64,000 nucleotides of DNA from Phymatolithon calcareum (GCA_977006965.1 OZ345363.1:1302001-1366000); one strand, 5' to 3'. Shown: positions 1-9,880, counted from the stretch's first letter. Numbers and translations are program-made. Notes: generated by a model from the letters alone, not told the origin.

Positions 1-637
1 CACCCAACCGCGCAAAATTGTCCCCGTTCAGTGCAAAATCCGTCCATTTCTGCCACCTGTCCGTGCAAACGTAGTACTCAGAATCCCTCTTCCGACAACT
101 GAGATCCAGTACGAGGCGTTCCCGTCCCACCGCACGCACCATGTTCTGCACTCGGTCCCACGCAATGCGACCTCCGTTGAACACGTACGAAGTTACGATC
201 ACATGGCTCGCGCCGGCGTCGAGATATCGCATTGCATTCTCAGGAACGATCCCGCCGCCAACGTGCATTCCGCCCGGAAATGCATTTAATGCATTGAAGG
301 CTGCATCTTCGTTCCCGGGACCGAGCAATATCACATGCCCGCCCGGCAGTTGGTCGCGGCGGTATAGCGATGCGAAATGAGAGGGTGGTAACTCGGATTC
401 AAAATTTATTTTCGGCTCTGAACCGTCTGCCAAAGTTCCGCCTACTATTTGCTTCACGCGGCCATTGTGCAGGTCTATGCAGGGACGGAATCGCATTGCA
501 CGCATGGAAACTTGACAATAGCGTGTCGGTGAGGTCGTGCTGACTTCGAGCGTCGCAGAGGCATTGCCGGAAGGAGGAAGCAATCCCAGGTTATTGGCTT
601 TCACGCCCAAGACGGAAGCTCCAGCGAATGCATGCAT
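1..637 (-). CDS. HIS6: HIS6/HisA, phosphoribosylformimino-AICAR-phosphate isomerase, 3' end cut by window
   Basis: The minus strand is open from codon 1 to the window edge, about 212 codons. The product is the eukaryotic HisA-type isomerase of histidine synthesis, which converts ProFAR to PRFAR in a TIM barrel. Seen: the strand-1 motif CIDLHNGRVKQIVGGTL with the catalytic Asp, then GGHVILLGPGN, HVGGGI, SHVIVTSYVF and LVLDLSCRK, in the order of yeast HIS6; the C-terminal third, with the second catalytic Asp, lies outside. The first in-frame ATG is at 637, after a stop at 656-658. Two more, at 505 and 496, sit next to the conserved start of the fold. Starting at 637 gives about 45 extra residues rich in Ser, Thr, Ala and Gly with almost no acidic residues, which could be a plastid transit peptide; plant HISN3 is plastidic. 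Divergent from LSM3. Family call is firm, start is open. Confidence 0.9.
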   Translation of the reverse strand, partial: MHAFAGASVLGVKANNLGLLPPSGNASATLEVSTTSPTRYCQVSMRAMRFRPCIDLHNGRVKQIVGGTLADGSEPKINFESELPPSHFASLYRRDQLPGGHVILLGPGNEDAAFNALNAFPGGMHVGGGIVPENAMRYLDAGASHVIVTSYVFNGGRIAWDRVQNMVRAVGRERLVLDLSCRKRDSEYYVCTDRWQKWTDFALNGDNFARLG

Positions 638-937
638 GGCCGCCTCAAAGTTTGGTTATCAATTCGTTTGCATGACAGACTTCTACAACGTCGTTGTAGC
701 CGTCATAGAACGGTTCAGCTGAACGATTCCTTGAAGCCGCAGCTTCGTGATTTGAGGTCAATACGTAACTGTAAATTCAGAAGGATCATTCTTGCATTAC
801 AGAAACTGGGTATATTTTGGTTTTCTGCACACAATGCCCAAGGAGCAAGGGGATGAACGACGTTTGTCTCGGGCAACGTTACCGCCAGTCTACGAAAACC
901 AGTTCTTTTATCAGGCGCGCAGGTCGAGTCAGAAACG
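638..937. promoter_or_regulatory. divergent promoter region between HIS6 and LSM3
   Basis: These 300 bases separate two head-to-head genes and must hold both 5' leaders and both promoters if both are expressed. I see no clear TATA box or long repeat. The several small frames read here overlap each other on both strands and match nothing. Confidence 0.4.
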
Positions 938-1315
938 ATGGGAGACAGTGCAATTCAGCAACCGATGGATCTCATTCGTCTCGCGTTAGACGAACGAATT
1001 CGAGTGAAAATGCGCGGGGATCGAGAACTTCGCGGACGACTGCACGTAAGTTGGGCAGGCTCCTGCGCTTCGTGGAATGTCGGGACTACTTTGCGTTCTA
1101 ACATATCGATTTTATGTGCAAATTTTTGGTCCTCCCAGGCTTTCGACCAACATCTCAACATGGTTCTCGGTGATGTAGAAGAGTCGGTGACAACAGTTGA
1201 AGTGGACGAAGATACATATGAGCAAATAATTAAGACCGTTAAGCGGACGATTCCAATGCTCTTTGTCCGTGGCGATGGTGTAATTTTAATCTCGCCTCCT
1301 TTGCGAACTTCTTAA
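938..1315 (+). CDS. LSM3: U6 snRNA-associated Sm-like protein LSm3
   Basis: LSm3 is one of seven Sm-fold subunits of the LSm2-8 ring that binds the U6 snRNA 3' end, and of the LSm1-7 ring in mRNA decay. Exon 1 (938-1045) encodes [20 protein letters not shown] and ELRGRLH, the Sm1 motif. Exon 2 (1139-1315) encodes [15 protein letters not shown] and the Sm2 motif [15 protein letters not shown]. The 93-nt intron starts GTAAGT and ends CCCAG. Splicing gives 94 residues, close to human LSM3 (102). The intron length is a multiple of three and it has no in-frame stop, so an unspliced message would read through as 125 residues. The intron splits the loop after RGRLH, where the Sm fold could not tolerate 31 extra residues, so splicing is the better model. 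Its stop lies 20 bases from the ZNHIT2 stop on the other strand. Confidence 0.95.
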   Translation: MGDSAIQQPMDLIRLALDERIRVKMRGDRELRGRLHVSWAGSCASWNVGTTLRSNISILCANFWSSQAFDQHLNMVLGDVEESVTTVEVDEDTYEQIIKTVKRTIPMLFVRGDGVILISPPLRTS

Positions 1316-1334
1316 CTATACATTTACTTTCCAG

Positions 1335-2591
1335 TCACGGGAGGCGAATTGGAAACGTCCCGGGCTTGCCGCCATTCTCGACTAATTCTAACGCTCGTCG
1401 AGCCGTGTCCAACTGCTTTTTCGTCTCCTCCTCTTGCACAAGGAATGAGCTTATTTTCCTTGATGCGTTCAGAAAAATCTCGTCATTCGTACCCAAACAC
1501 CAAGACAAGAAAAAGCCGATTTTAAGCTTTCGCTTAGTTACTTCGCGCGCATGTCGACCTTTGCAATCCTTGCTCGCATCTTCAAGCAATCTGTAAACGT
1601 CCCACAACGCTCGGGAGAGCCAATCTTTTCTCCCACCGACAATCGCACTTGTGTCTGCAATCGCCTCTAACGCTGCTCCTTTAACTCCAGTTCTCTGCTG
1701 CCCCCGCTGCACACAGTTCTTCAATGCATCTTCGATACTTGCATGGCGAACATCTTCGGCCAGAACAGCGCATACTTCCCACAGAAATTGTGTCGAAGCG
1801 GAGCAATCAGCCTGCCAGTCGCCGTTGTGAACGCGCATCATCAGACAATACCCGTACACCACGTCAACCACGTTAAACAGCATGGTTGGCGAAGCCTTGC
1901 GTCGAGCAACCCCAACGGGGCACGTTAAATTAGATTCTTCTGGTTTCTGCGGAAGTGCGTTCGATCGCGGGTCTTCAACGATTCCGTCTTCCACAACTTT
2001 GCTCTGTAGCCACCACGGGCGCCACACCGGAAGGAAACGACCGATACGCCCGTCGCGTACCATTTCATAAAACTCTTCGACCATATCTTTCGGCAGACGA
2101 CTTATAACGTCTTCGAAACTGGGGTTTGCTTCTTCCATTTCCTCAACCAAATCTTCGAGCACATCCGCGATATCATCAGGTTTGTCCGCACTCTCCCAGT
2201 CATCTCTGGAAATGTCGTCTCCAATCCACTGTTCCTCACTCAGCTCGCTGTCGCTTTTCTCACCACTTTCACTAGATGAACTCGACTCCGAATGAATGGT
2301 AAGGTCCAGCAGCGCTTCTGGCAATGCCCGCTCAATGCGTGGATTGTCCTCCTCCAATTGTTCGAGCGCGGCGCGCAGTTTTTTGTTCGCCTCTTTCTTC
2401 TGAAAGTCTGATACTTTTGCGCCGCGCAAATTTTTATCCGCTTGCACAGCAAAAGCTGTAACACAAATCTTTGAATGCTGTCGATAGCACGGCACCGAGC
2501 AATACTTCACAGCACATCGCGGGCATTCATAGCGTGCATCGCTCGTACAAGGGCCTACGCGACATCGTTCCGCACAAGCGTTGTGCAGCAT
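1335..2591 (-). CDS. ZNHIT2: zinc finger HIT domain protein 2 (ZNHIT2-like)
   Basis: Predicted 418 residues; human ZNHIT2 has 403. Residues about 10-45 form a HIT zinc finger: CRVGPC, YECPRC, KYCSVPCYRQHS and a last Cys give the Cys/His ligand pattern. An acidic Ser/Glu/Asp-rich segment follows, then GRFLPVWRPWW, which resembles the Trp-rich motif typical of ZNHIT2 proteins, and a helical C-terminal half. In animals ZNHIT2 works with the R2TP/HSP90 chaperone in assembly of U5 snRNP, so a splicing-related role is expected by family. The frame is open upstream to 2861, but only through a GTG and with no ATG; the ATG at 2591 lies just before the finger and is the chosen start. Convergent with LSM3, with almost no spacer, so the 3' UTRs probably overlap. 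Confidence 0.85.
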   Translation of the reverse strand: MLHNACAERCRVGPCTSDARYECPRCAVKYCSVPCYRQHSKICVTAFAVQADKNLRGAKVSDFQKKEANKKLRAALEQLEEDNPRIERALPEALLDLTIHSESSSSSESGEKSDSELSEEQWIGDDISRDDWESADKPDDIADVLEDLVEEMEEANPSFEDVISRLPKDMVEEFYEMVRDGRIGRFLPVWRPWWLQSKVVEDGIVEDPRSNALPQKPEESNLTCPVGVARRKASPTMLFNVVDVVYGYCLMMRVHNGDWQADCSASTQFLWEVCAVLAEDVRHASIEDALKNCVQRGQQRTGVKGAALEAIADTSAIVGGRKDWLSRALWDVYRLLEDASKDCKGRHAREVTKRKLKIGFFLSWCLGTNDEIFLNASRKISSFLVQEEETKKQLDTARRALELVENGGKPGTFPIRLP

Positions 2592-3044
2592 AGCATTTTT
2601 CCCCTGTGAGATTACGGAGCGCTTAGTCTTTTGGCTTGGCTTCCGGGACTCTTCCGTTTCTTCGTGGCGATGCCAAATTTGGCATTCTTTTGATCCTCCA
2701 TGCCCGAATATGACTTCTGATATGATCGGGGCACTATTTGGTCCGATTCTATTATTGAGGCCCGGTCTATCATATAGACTACCGAATTCCAAAACTTTAT
2801 TATGTGTAGTAATTGTACTTTTATGCTCGACTGCCTGGTCTTTGGTACTTGTGAATTGCACCCCATTCTCTCAACTCGAAGCGCTTCTGTCAGCTTAGCT
2901 AGGATATTATCACTTATATTGTGCTCCTCTGCCTCTTAAACAATTTCATCGTAGTCATGCCGCGTTTTCCTGGCATGTCTCAAGCTTGTTTGTTACATTA
3001 TTTTGAAGGTTTTCAGATTCTGCAATCTCTTGCAAATGCGTCTC
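2592..3044. other. intergenic, upstream of ZNHIT2
   Basis: The first 270 bases continue the ZNHIT2 frame upstream without an ATG and probably hold its promoter and leader. The rest is AT-rich with only short overlapping frames. I see no repeat or recognisable gene. Confidence 0.4.
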
Positions 3045-3961
3045 TTACTCCTGTTCGATTTCAGCTTGATTGGCCCCAACAAATGTCACCATTGATTCCA
3101 GATCTGCAACAGCCAGATGCAGGCCTGTGCTCTCGGCTTTGTCGTCAGCATCAATCCAATATTCTGCAGTCGCCCTGCTTTCATCTACACTTCCTAGATC
3201 GAAGACTGAAACCTGCGAGCACGGCAAATCAATGTCGTTAAGATCATGTACGTCCATCAAAGTGTACCCGTAAGCAGCATCAGTAGTTTGGATAAGCGCA
3301 GTAGCGTAGCCTTGATGCTGAGTTGCAGAAAACCCAGGTGTGTTGTCAAACTCCGTAAGTGATGGGAAGTCGTATCTCTCATATATCGCTTTAATGTGAT
3401 GAGAATTTGGAATGGTTGTCATCACCCAACAGCGGTTCCGCTCCCGTATTGTCATGCGTACCTTGGAGCTCAGCGACGACTTCCAATCCATAATTCCAAG
3501 GCGTCATATGCATGACGTTCATCCAGGCTCCTTGATCAAAAAATCGTCGGTCCAGATGTAGCGGGTTCTGCAAGATATCTTAAATCTCGATCCGTCAGAA
3601 ACGCTGTAGGTCCGGATGTGGTGTCTTCGGCAAGGTGGTCAAAAACGCTGCTGAAAGGCATTTGCCAAAATGCTTTTTCGCGCAAGCAGCGACAGTGCTC
3701 CGGTTTTATGCTTACGCCTCCAGCTCAAAACAAAGAGGATGTCTATATGCGACGATGTGCAGCAACGCAGCGTTGTGAAATTGAGGAGCACCGTTTGCAA
3801 ATTGTTAAAGCAAATGCAATATTTTCACTTCAGCAAAGATGGTCTAGTCCAATGACACCCAATGAATTGCTGCTCGACAGGGTGAGTGCGATGCCGAACT
3901 CCTGGAGAGCCGTCATTCCAATTAGCAACCGAGGTTTCGAGATCTCGGTGGGTATCAAGTA
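3045..3961 (-). pseudogene. decayed minus-strand coding relic, family not recognised
   Basis: Several minus-strand frames with protein-like composition follow one another but are broken. About 3961-3830 reads LLIGMTALQEFGIALTL, which faintly resembles the C-terminal part of a retroviral-type aspartic protease. About 3690-3545 reads EKAFWQMPFSSVF and TAFLTDRDLRYL and ends at a TGA; shifting one base continues it as FDQGAWMNVMHMTPWNYG (3573-3391 frame). The last part, 3491-3045, is a 148-codon ATG frame ending AEIEQE. The second and third frames could also be joined by a 73-nt intron (3461-3389, donor GTACGC, acceptor AAAG), which is in phase, but the acceptor is weak. I do not know the family. 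The mix of a frameshift and stops favours a pseudogene or old element over a live gene. Confidence 0.35.
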
Positions 3962-4223
3962 GCCAGTAGAAACTCGAGCAGCTTCGTTCCTCGCAATTTC
4001 CACTTACTTGATATGCGTATGACCCCCGTGCAAACCGCGGGCCGTGACTCTGTACAGTACAAGTGGTTCAAAGTAGCTCTTTCGAAATGAGTAAAAAATG
4101 GACTCCAAGGAACTTGTAATCTGCCACTGCTTCAAATAATGCACCAGAGATCCTTGCCATTTGTCGCGCCCAAACTCGCAGGTTCTAGTTTCATGTGCGC
4201 CGAGTCAAACCTGGGCGGTTATG

Positions 4224-4447
4224 GCAGGGGCTGAAGGGAGTTTGTGGCAGATCCCAACATTTACGTTGAACCAGGTTTAGTTCAACGTGTACGTCGGGAT
4301 CTGCCACAAACGTGTACCCTTCGGCCCCTCCCCCCCTCCGCTCCTGGAGGATTGGAGGGGGGATTTTGACGAATTTACACAACCACGTGCATCCAGGTTT
4401 GGATTTGGACGCACGTGCTTGTTCAAATTCGCCAAAAACCCTCCCCC
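4224..4447. repeat. two adjacent imperfect foldback (palindromic) sequences
   Basis: Foldback 1 (4224-4329) has arms of about 45 bases carrying TTTGTGGCAGATCCC and ACGTTGAAC around a loop CCAGGTTTA. Foldback 2 (4355-4447) has arms of about 40 bases carrying GAATTT, CACGTGC and a G-rich outer end around CCAGGTTTGG. The two arms differ in sequence but share the loop core CCAGGTTT and the G-rich/C-rich outer ends, so they look like diverged copies of one foldback element or a pair of structured RNAs. No coding potential is credible here. Confidence 0.7.
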
Positions 4448-5903
4448 TTTCCGCATCTCCTTTCCCGTTGCTGTCCCATTCCCGGACAAGACAGCAAGGC
4501 GGAGTCTGTAAGGAATGCAGTAAGCGCTCGTGTGTTTCGCGACTGCACGCCGCGAACTTTGATCGCCACCCACATGGAACACCGACTCAGAGGGACGAGA
4601 CTCTAGTTGCCTTCTCTAGGTGATCCGCTCGGCCACGCGGGGAACGTGTCCCATGCGCATGTATAACTTGTGTTTTTCGCTTTGCTTATAGTACATAAGA
4701 TAACTGGTGCCGTGACCGACCATCTGGAAAAACAGCTCAGCACGCACCCAACCATGGAGGGAAACGGTTCAACTACAACTGGGTGGTTGTGGAACGATAT
4801 TGTGCAGTAAACTACTGGGCGTGGAACCGTTGCAGTTGGTTTTATGTGGAATCATCTAATGACGAGGGGCAGGCAGAGAAGAAGCGTGCTTATAATTAGC
4901 AAGCAGGATTAACGCTCTGCCGTACTCTAAGTAGAGGTAAAAACAGAAGCACTGCTTGCTAGCTCCATAAGAGGAATAAGCATTCATTAGACTACTGGAG
5001 CGCGGCCATGTCTCGGAGAAGTGGCGCTGCAATAGCGAGAACAATGCTGTTGTCGCATGCACTTGTGGCCACAGCCTCGCGAGCAAATAACGGTGAGCAA
5101 AAGTAACGATACTCTACCAATGGGTCGAGTACGGTAATTCTATCGGATAGTAGTACCATATTAGACTCTTTCTGTTCTCCAATTGGAGAGCCAACCATAC
5201 TTCTATTACGTGTGCTGCCTATTCAATACACTGTAGGTCAAACAATTTGGAGATTTGTTGCAAGGGTATATTACCTGTCCCAATGCCGGTGCACCGGGCA
5301 ATGATTCAAGTTTTAGTTGTACCGTTCGGGGAGTCCGTTGGAAACGTCGTGTGGAAGAAAGAGCACGAATCCCTTGAATTGTGTCTCAAAATCTCAAAGC
5401 ACCAAGGAGACACTTCAGGACTAGACCCAAATTAGAAAAACATTATCAAAATACATCTAAATTCAGCAACATCGACTGAAATCCGCTTTCCGCTAGTGCG
5501 CTCGCAGTCCGATCCGATCCATCGGACTGCGGCCTTAGAATCCGCAGTGATGAAAAAATCCCCTCTTTCGGGGAGCGTCGCAGAAATACACTCATTTCAG
5601 TAGTCCGATAAACAAGGGGCCGTGCGGAGAATGTGAAGAACCGTTATCCGCCACGAAACGAGTGATCGGTACCAGTCCAGATATCACCTCAGTTTCATAT
5701 TTTATCCATTGGGCATGCAGCAGGCCTCTTGTTGCGCCATCAGATGATGCAATCAAAAATCTCCTGGCTGCGACCTGTAGCGCGCCGATTGGTCACAACG
5801 TTGCAAATCCAGGGGTGTTTTTTCGTACCCTCAAACAACACCCCTCCACGAAACTGTAGTGGACAGACGGGCGGATGCCGCCGAGTAATCCGCCCGCAGA
5901 AGC
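4448..5903. other. intergenic; possible LTR remnant with a tRNA-His-type primer site
   Basis: No gene is recognisable. At 4711-4722 the 12 bases TGGTGCCGTGAC equal the complement of the 3' end of eukaryotic tRNA-His (acceptor stem GCCGUGA plus CCA), as expected for a primer-binding site of an LTR retroelement, and the bases before it end in TAAGATAAC. No second LTR or pol frame follows, so this is only a possible remnant. The last few hundred bases must include the AMPK beta promoter; the sequence 5501-5530 holds a short GATCCGATCCATCGGACTG near-palindrome. Confidence 0.25.
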
Positions 5904-6896
5904 ATGGGTCTCACAGGCTCGCGCGACGACTTCTCCACCGGCGCCGCTGAGGCATATCACGCTTACGGACGTGCCGCCACCCGTTCCCCGCTCCCTTCCT
6001 CCGCTAAACGCCCGCGTGAAGCAAGCGCCTCGCAGTCCAACATGACATCCACTATTGCCCGTGAGCGCGAAGACCCTAGTGATGAAGATGATGACAGGCT
6101 TGTTGCGAGCTTGTTTGCTTGGAATTTTGGCGGGCAGAGTGTTAGTGTCACCGGCGCTTGGGATGGATGGCGGGAAAAGACACCGTTGGAACGAAATGGG
6201 ACGGAGTATCATGTGATTATCTTTATTCCTTGTGGGGAGTATCAGTTTAAGTTTTACGTCGATGAGAATTGGTAAGTATTCTCATGCGTCTTACAAAATG
6301 CATCCTATACTTATTGACCTCTCATGATGATGCGCATGTAATGCTAACATGTTCAACAATCCGCATCGTTTAACAGGCAGTGCAATCCAGCCATAGAGCA
6401 AAGGACCGACGAGAACGGCAACACCAACAATTATGTGAAAGGTACGTATAACTCCTAGACTCGTTTCCCAATTCTAAAACGCATGCAAGAATCCACTAAC
6501 CGCCTACCCAATTGCACCCGAACCACAGTCGTGGCAAACAAGCTAGAATACGACACAGAAGATCCGGTGGATAAGCCAGGGCCACCCTCGCCGCTTTCAT
6601 CCTACGACAAGTCCATGCGCAGTGAATTCAACGGCGAAGTGCCAATGCTCCCGGTGCAGATAGCGCCGTTCGTGACGCACGAGGAAAAGAACCACGTCCC
6701 GGATGCGTTGCGCGGTTCATCTTATGTGCGACACGATCACGTGTTTACCCACCGTACGGACGAAGTGCGCACCCTGTCCATCATGGAGCGTCACAACAAG
6801 AAGACCATCACAACTCTTTTTGTCACCAGTGCGGACAATGTCCCCTCATCGACGTTGCCGCCTAGCGTGGCCGATCTCGCCGCCGCGCGAGGCTAG
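5904..6896 (+). CDS. AMPK/SNF1 regulatory beta subunit
   Basis: The beta subunit is the scaffold of the AMPK/SNF1 energy-sensing kinase. Three exons, 5904-6271, 6377-6441 and 6529-6896, separated by introns with donors GTAAGT and GTACGT and acceptors ACAG, join in phase to 266 residues. Residues about 66-125 form a CBM48 glycogen-binding domain: FAWNFGGQSVSVTGAWDGW and FKFYVDENW keep the two glycogen-contact Trp and the Lys. The C-terminal part (about 185-250) is the ASC domain that binds alpha and gamma: MLPVQIAPFV, then DHVFTHRTDEVRTLSIMERH, KKTITTLFVT. The N-terminus MGLTGS fits the N-myristoylation pattern (Gly2, Ser6), as in animal beta subunits. The linker between the domains is Pro/Ser-rich. 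Convergent with the aldose epimerase gene 150 bases downstream. Confidence 0.93.
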
Positions 6897-7046
6897 ATGC
6901 CTATTGTTCTTCATTGCTAACTGTCCTTGACGGCTTCTGTCTTCTTCTGTCGTTAACGTAATTACTACAGTCGTTAAAATAGTTATTTTTCTTCGCATCT
7001 TTATTCTGTTTGTCTGCCATAGATATGTCTAATCATTGAATGCACT

Positions 7047-8195
7047 TTATGTGGTGGTGGAGAACTTGTACACGATGCGCTGATCGCGTGCCATGCCTGG
7101 TTCAAGGATAATGGATGGGAAATGGGCGTGGGTTGCGGCATCGATGAAACCACTAGGTTCGACGGCGAAACTGCCAAACTTTTTGAACGGTTGACCTTTT
7201 CCAAATCCAGCGGGAGTATAAAACTGGAATCCTGGCATGTTGGTAAGCACTTTCATTTCCAATGACTTCCCATCGGCACATGGTGGTGCAGAAATGCACA
7301 CGACTTGTTTCATGTTTTCGGACTCATTTTCGTTTTCATTGCAAACTAAATACTGGTCGTAGCCACCATCCATTGCCGACCCGATTGTGCGCGGTTTCCT
7401 AAAATCAAAAGGAGTGTTCCCCACGTTTGGAACGTCTCCTGTCGGGATATTTCCCGCGCCCAGAGCAAGATAGTTGGAACACAACGGAGCATGCATGATG
7501 CATTGCAAAACAGAGTCCATGGTTTTGCCACCCGCGCCGGTCAGATCAAAGTATGGATGCACCTGAAATTGAATTCGCAGCAAGCATCGCAGCAGTCAGG
7601 GCACGGCTGTTACGCTGCACGAACGCAAAAAATGGACAAGGTGTCGCTGTTGCAAACGTACTGTTGGATTAGTGAGCGTAGGTTCGGTGCCAACATTCTT
7701 GGTATGTAGCGATATAAAAAGCTCACCCTGCCCCTTGAGTTCGTACGTCACACAAACTTCTACGGCTGAAGGATAGCCCTGATCTCCGCTTGGAGAGTAG
7801 AGGAACAATTGGACGGCATTTTCAGTTTGCTTCTTAATGTCGAACAGACGTTTGTCCCACGACTTGCGACCACCGTGAATGTGGTTAGACATGCCATCAT
7901 TCTTCTCTAAGATGGTCTTAACATCTCTGATATGAAAATCGGCATTACTAATTCGATTCGCTACGCGCCCGATCACAACTCCGATGTACGCTTCATCTTC
8001 TTCAACTTCCTGCAGCGAATCGAAAGATAGTGTTAGGGGTTTGCCGTCTGGCATGCGTAAGTCAAGCAGTCGGGCACCAAGCGTCATGACGGATGCTTTC
8101 ATCCCATCCGGGCCGATGAGTAGAACGGTGCGGACGTAGTCTCCATCCTTGGAAGAGCCTTCGACTCGATTCGGAGTGAAGGTCTTCGTCACCAT
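7047..8195 (-). CDS. GALM: aldose 1-epimerase (galactose mutarotase)
   Basis: It interconverts alpha and beta anomers of hexoses such as galactose and glucose. Exon 1 is 8195-7662 and exon 2 is 7562-7047, with a 99-nt intron (GTACGT...TTTCAG) joining TNPT to VHPYFDLTG. The 349-residue product (human GALM 342) shows LGARLLDLRMPDG, YIGVVIGRVANRI, the catalytic-His segment HPYFDLTG, MDGGYDQYL with the sugar-binding Asp, and SIILEPGM with the catalytic Glu near the end. The first ATG after an upstream stop (8256-8258) is at 8195; a longer frame from 8231 begins with TTG and is not used. The intron has stops in frame, so splicing is required. A perfect-looking palindrome lies 160 bases upstream of the start. 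Confidence 0.92.
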
Positions 8196-8356
8196 GCTGC
8201 TTGTGTTGCCGGTGGTGTATTGGCCGAACAATCTCTGCTGGATTGGGATTGCATCTCAAACCCATGACACGTGTCGACGTGCAATTTGATGTGTATGAGC
8301 TCCAGCCTGGAATCCTTCCCAAGGCCAGGGTATCATAATATGATGCCTCCCCTGGC

Positions 8357-8412
8357 TTAGGGCCGATGATCGAATGTTTCCCAATTGGGAAACATTCGTT
8401 CATCGGCCCTTA
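8357..8412. repeat. 56-bp near-perfect palindrome upstream of aldose epimerase
   Basis: Two 28-base arms meet at CCAA|TTGG (8384/8385). The arms carry AGGGCCGATGA and CGAATGTTTCCC and pair at all but two positions. As RNA or single-stranded DNA this would form a long hairpin with almost no loop. It sits in the putative promoter of the minus-strand epimerase gene. Confidence 0.8.
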
Positions 8413-9402
8413 CGAAGCCCGTGGTTAAAGGTTCTAATGATGGTGGCGAACGAGGCGAAGACCATCCTGAAACATCGCTTGAATTCCGCGTCATTAAGTC
8501 CTCCAGTGATGAAAACAAATGACTTCCGGTGCCCTCTTCTCGATGCGCGGCGCATTTTCATCGTACATGTAGTGCCTTTCAACATACTGCTCTCAGATAG
8601 CTCGAAGAGCAGAACGAGGAGCGTGCCGAGGAGGGCGAGGTGCCATTTCAAATCCCCGCTGGTTGCTTGCATACATGCTCCCGTGCAGCGACTGAGGTGG
8701 TGGTGGGCTGGCACGTTTGGCAAGGGGTATTCAAGGGGTTGTCAATACTCTTATACTCTTGACAGCACGTGTAAGGCCACAATTTGGCGCCATTTGCCCG
8801 TATGATGAGCGGGCACGGGCACAGAACCTCCTTCGACCGGCCCAGGAGGTTATTTGCTCCCCCGTTTTGCATCCAGAGCTCCTTCTTACACTAAATTTCA
8901 GCCAATCGTATTCAACATTGAAGCAAAACGGGCACAGCACGGGCACGAAAAAGTCTGTATAGACCGGGCCTGAGTATTGAAGGTAAAAGTTCATCCTGTC
9001 CACTCTGATGCACGTTTTTCTTGCCATCTATTCCTCTGAAGGATTCCGCAACACTTCTATTCTCCAGATGAAGACTATCAAGATTGAGCTCACTGTACCT
9101 GAAAGTAGCATAGAGTAATGCCAAAGAACAACCTTGACAGCCGCGAATAATACAGTCTCCTTTCTGACCACCGTGAGTGGCTCCCGGGGTCGACATTTGG
9201 TGAGCGTTTTGGTCAGGCAAATATGATATGTATTGCTCTTGAAAGTCGGTGGCTCTCATGGCAACGGTTTTCTCCAGCGGGCGTATGTGCAACAGATCTT
9301 CTTTGCGCGTGATGTTCGGAAAAACTTCTTCTCGCACAACCGAGTCGTACTGAGATCGTCATTTGAACAAGCATTATGCATGCGCAGTCTGCGGTATATA
9401 TT
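8413..9402. other. intergenic, no gene recognised
   Basis: Only overlapping short frames occur. The words GGGCACGGGCAC and CGGGCACAGCACGGGCAC recur at 8811 and 8930, and TTCAAGGGGTTGTC type sequence lies between them. Nothing supports a gene. Confidence 0.4.
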
Positions 9403-9515
9403 CATCTGGAACTCGGTGGGGGTCGTGCCGAATTGTTCACTCGGCAGAAGTGTTTCTTGATTAAAATTTTTAAATGTGCCTGTGCCGAATTGAACCCCCC
9501 ACCGGGTTCCAGATG
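9403..9515. repeat. inverted repeat with 20-bp arms
   Basis: The arm CATCTGGAACTCGGTGGGGG (9403-9422) returns inverted at 9496-9515 with one difference. Inside it, TGCCGAATTG near 9428 and 9483 is a direct repeat. The element would fold back over about 113 bases. Confidence 0.65.
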
Positions 9516-9659
9516 CTGTATCCCCTGGTTCGTGAAAACCTACAGTAGACGGCCAACCGAATATGGAGGCTTGCCTCTTAATATATGAGGCGCACAATGA
9601 TTGCTCGATTGATAAGAATCTCATCCATGGATCAAGATTTTCCGCCGCCGGCGCAATCT

Positions 9660-9880
9660 GGCCAATTGGCAGCACAAAAATAAAATCTTTTACGACGAGA
9701 CATTTCTCGTCGTCAAAGATTTTATTTACGAACCCACAATTCCTGCAGGAATTGTGGGCTCGTTCGCCGAGCTGCACTATAAATTAGTTTTTATAAATTA
9801 TAGTATAAATTATAATATAGAATATAATTATAAATAATAATTTGGCCGCACAAAAATAAAATCTTTGACGACGAGACAGG
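9660..9880. repeat. hairpin cluster with a repeated arm and AT-rich core
   Basis: Hairpin 1 has 23-base arms (9678-9700 and 9705-9727, one mismatch) with a 4-base loop. Hairpin 2 is a 36-base palindrome (9728-9763) centred on CCTGCAGG. A 65-base stretch of A and T (9778-9842) follows, and then the left arm of hairpin 1 is repeated as a direct copy (9852-9876). The same AAATCTTTGACGACGAGA word thus occurs three times in 200 bases. Confidence 0.75.

Noticed and set aside
2592-2861. 90 extra N-terminal codons on ZNHIT2
   Set aside because: They contain no ATG and begin with GTG; ZNHIT2 proteins start just before the HIT finger.
3389-3461. 73-nt intron joining two frames of the 3-4 kb relic
   Set aside because: In phase and with a fair donor, but the acceptor AAAG is weak and the upstream frame needs a frameshift anyway, so I kept it as a relic.
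8196-8231. Longer start for aldose epimerase
   Set aside because: The frame upstream of 8195 opens with TTG and has an in-frame stop at 8256; the ATG at 8195 fits the family length.
9256-9777. 173-codon minus frame
   Set aside because: It runs through the hairpin cluster and an inverted repeat; the palindromic sequence explains its openness and it matches nothing.
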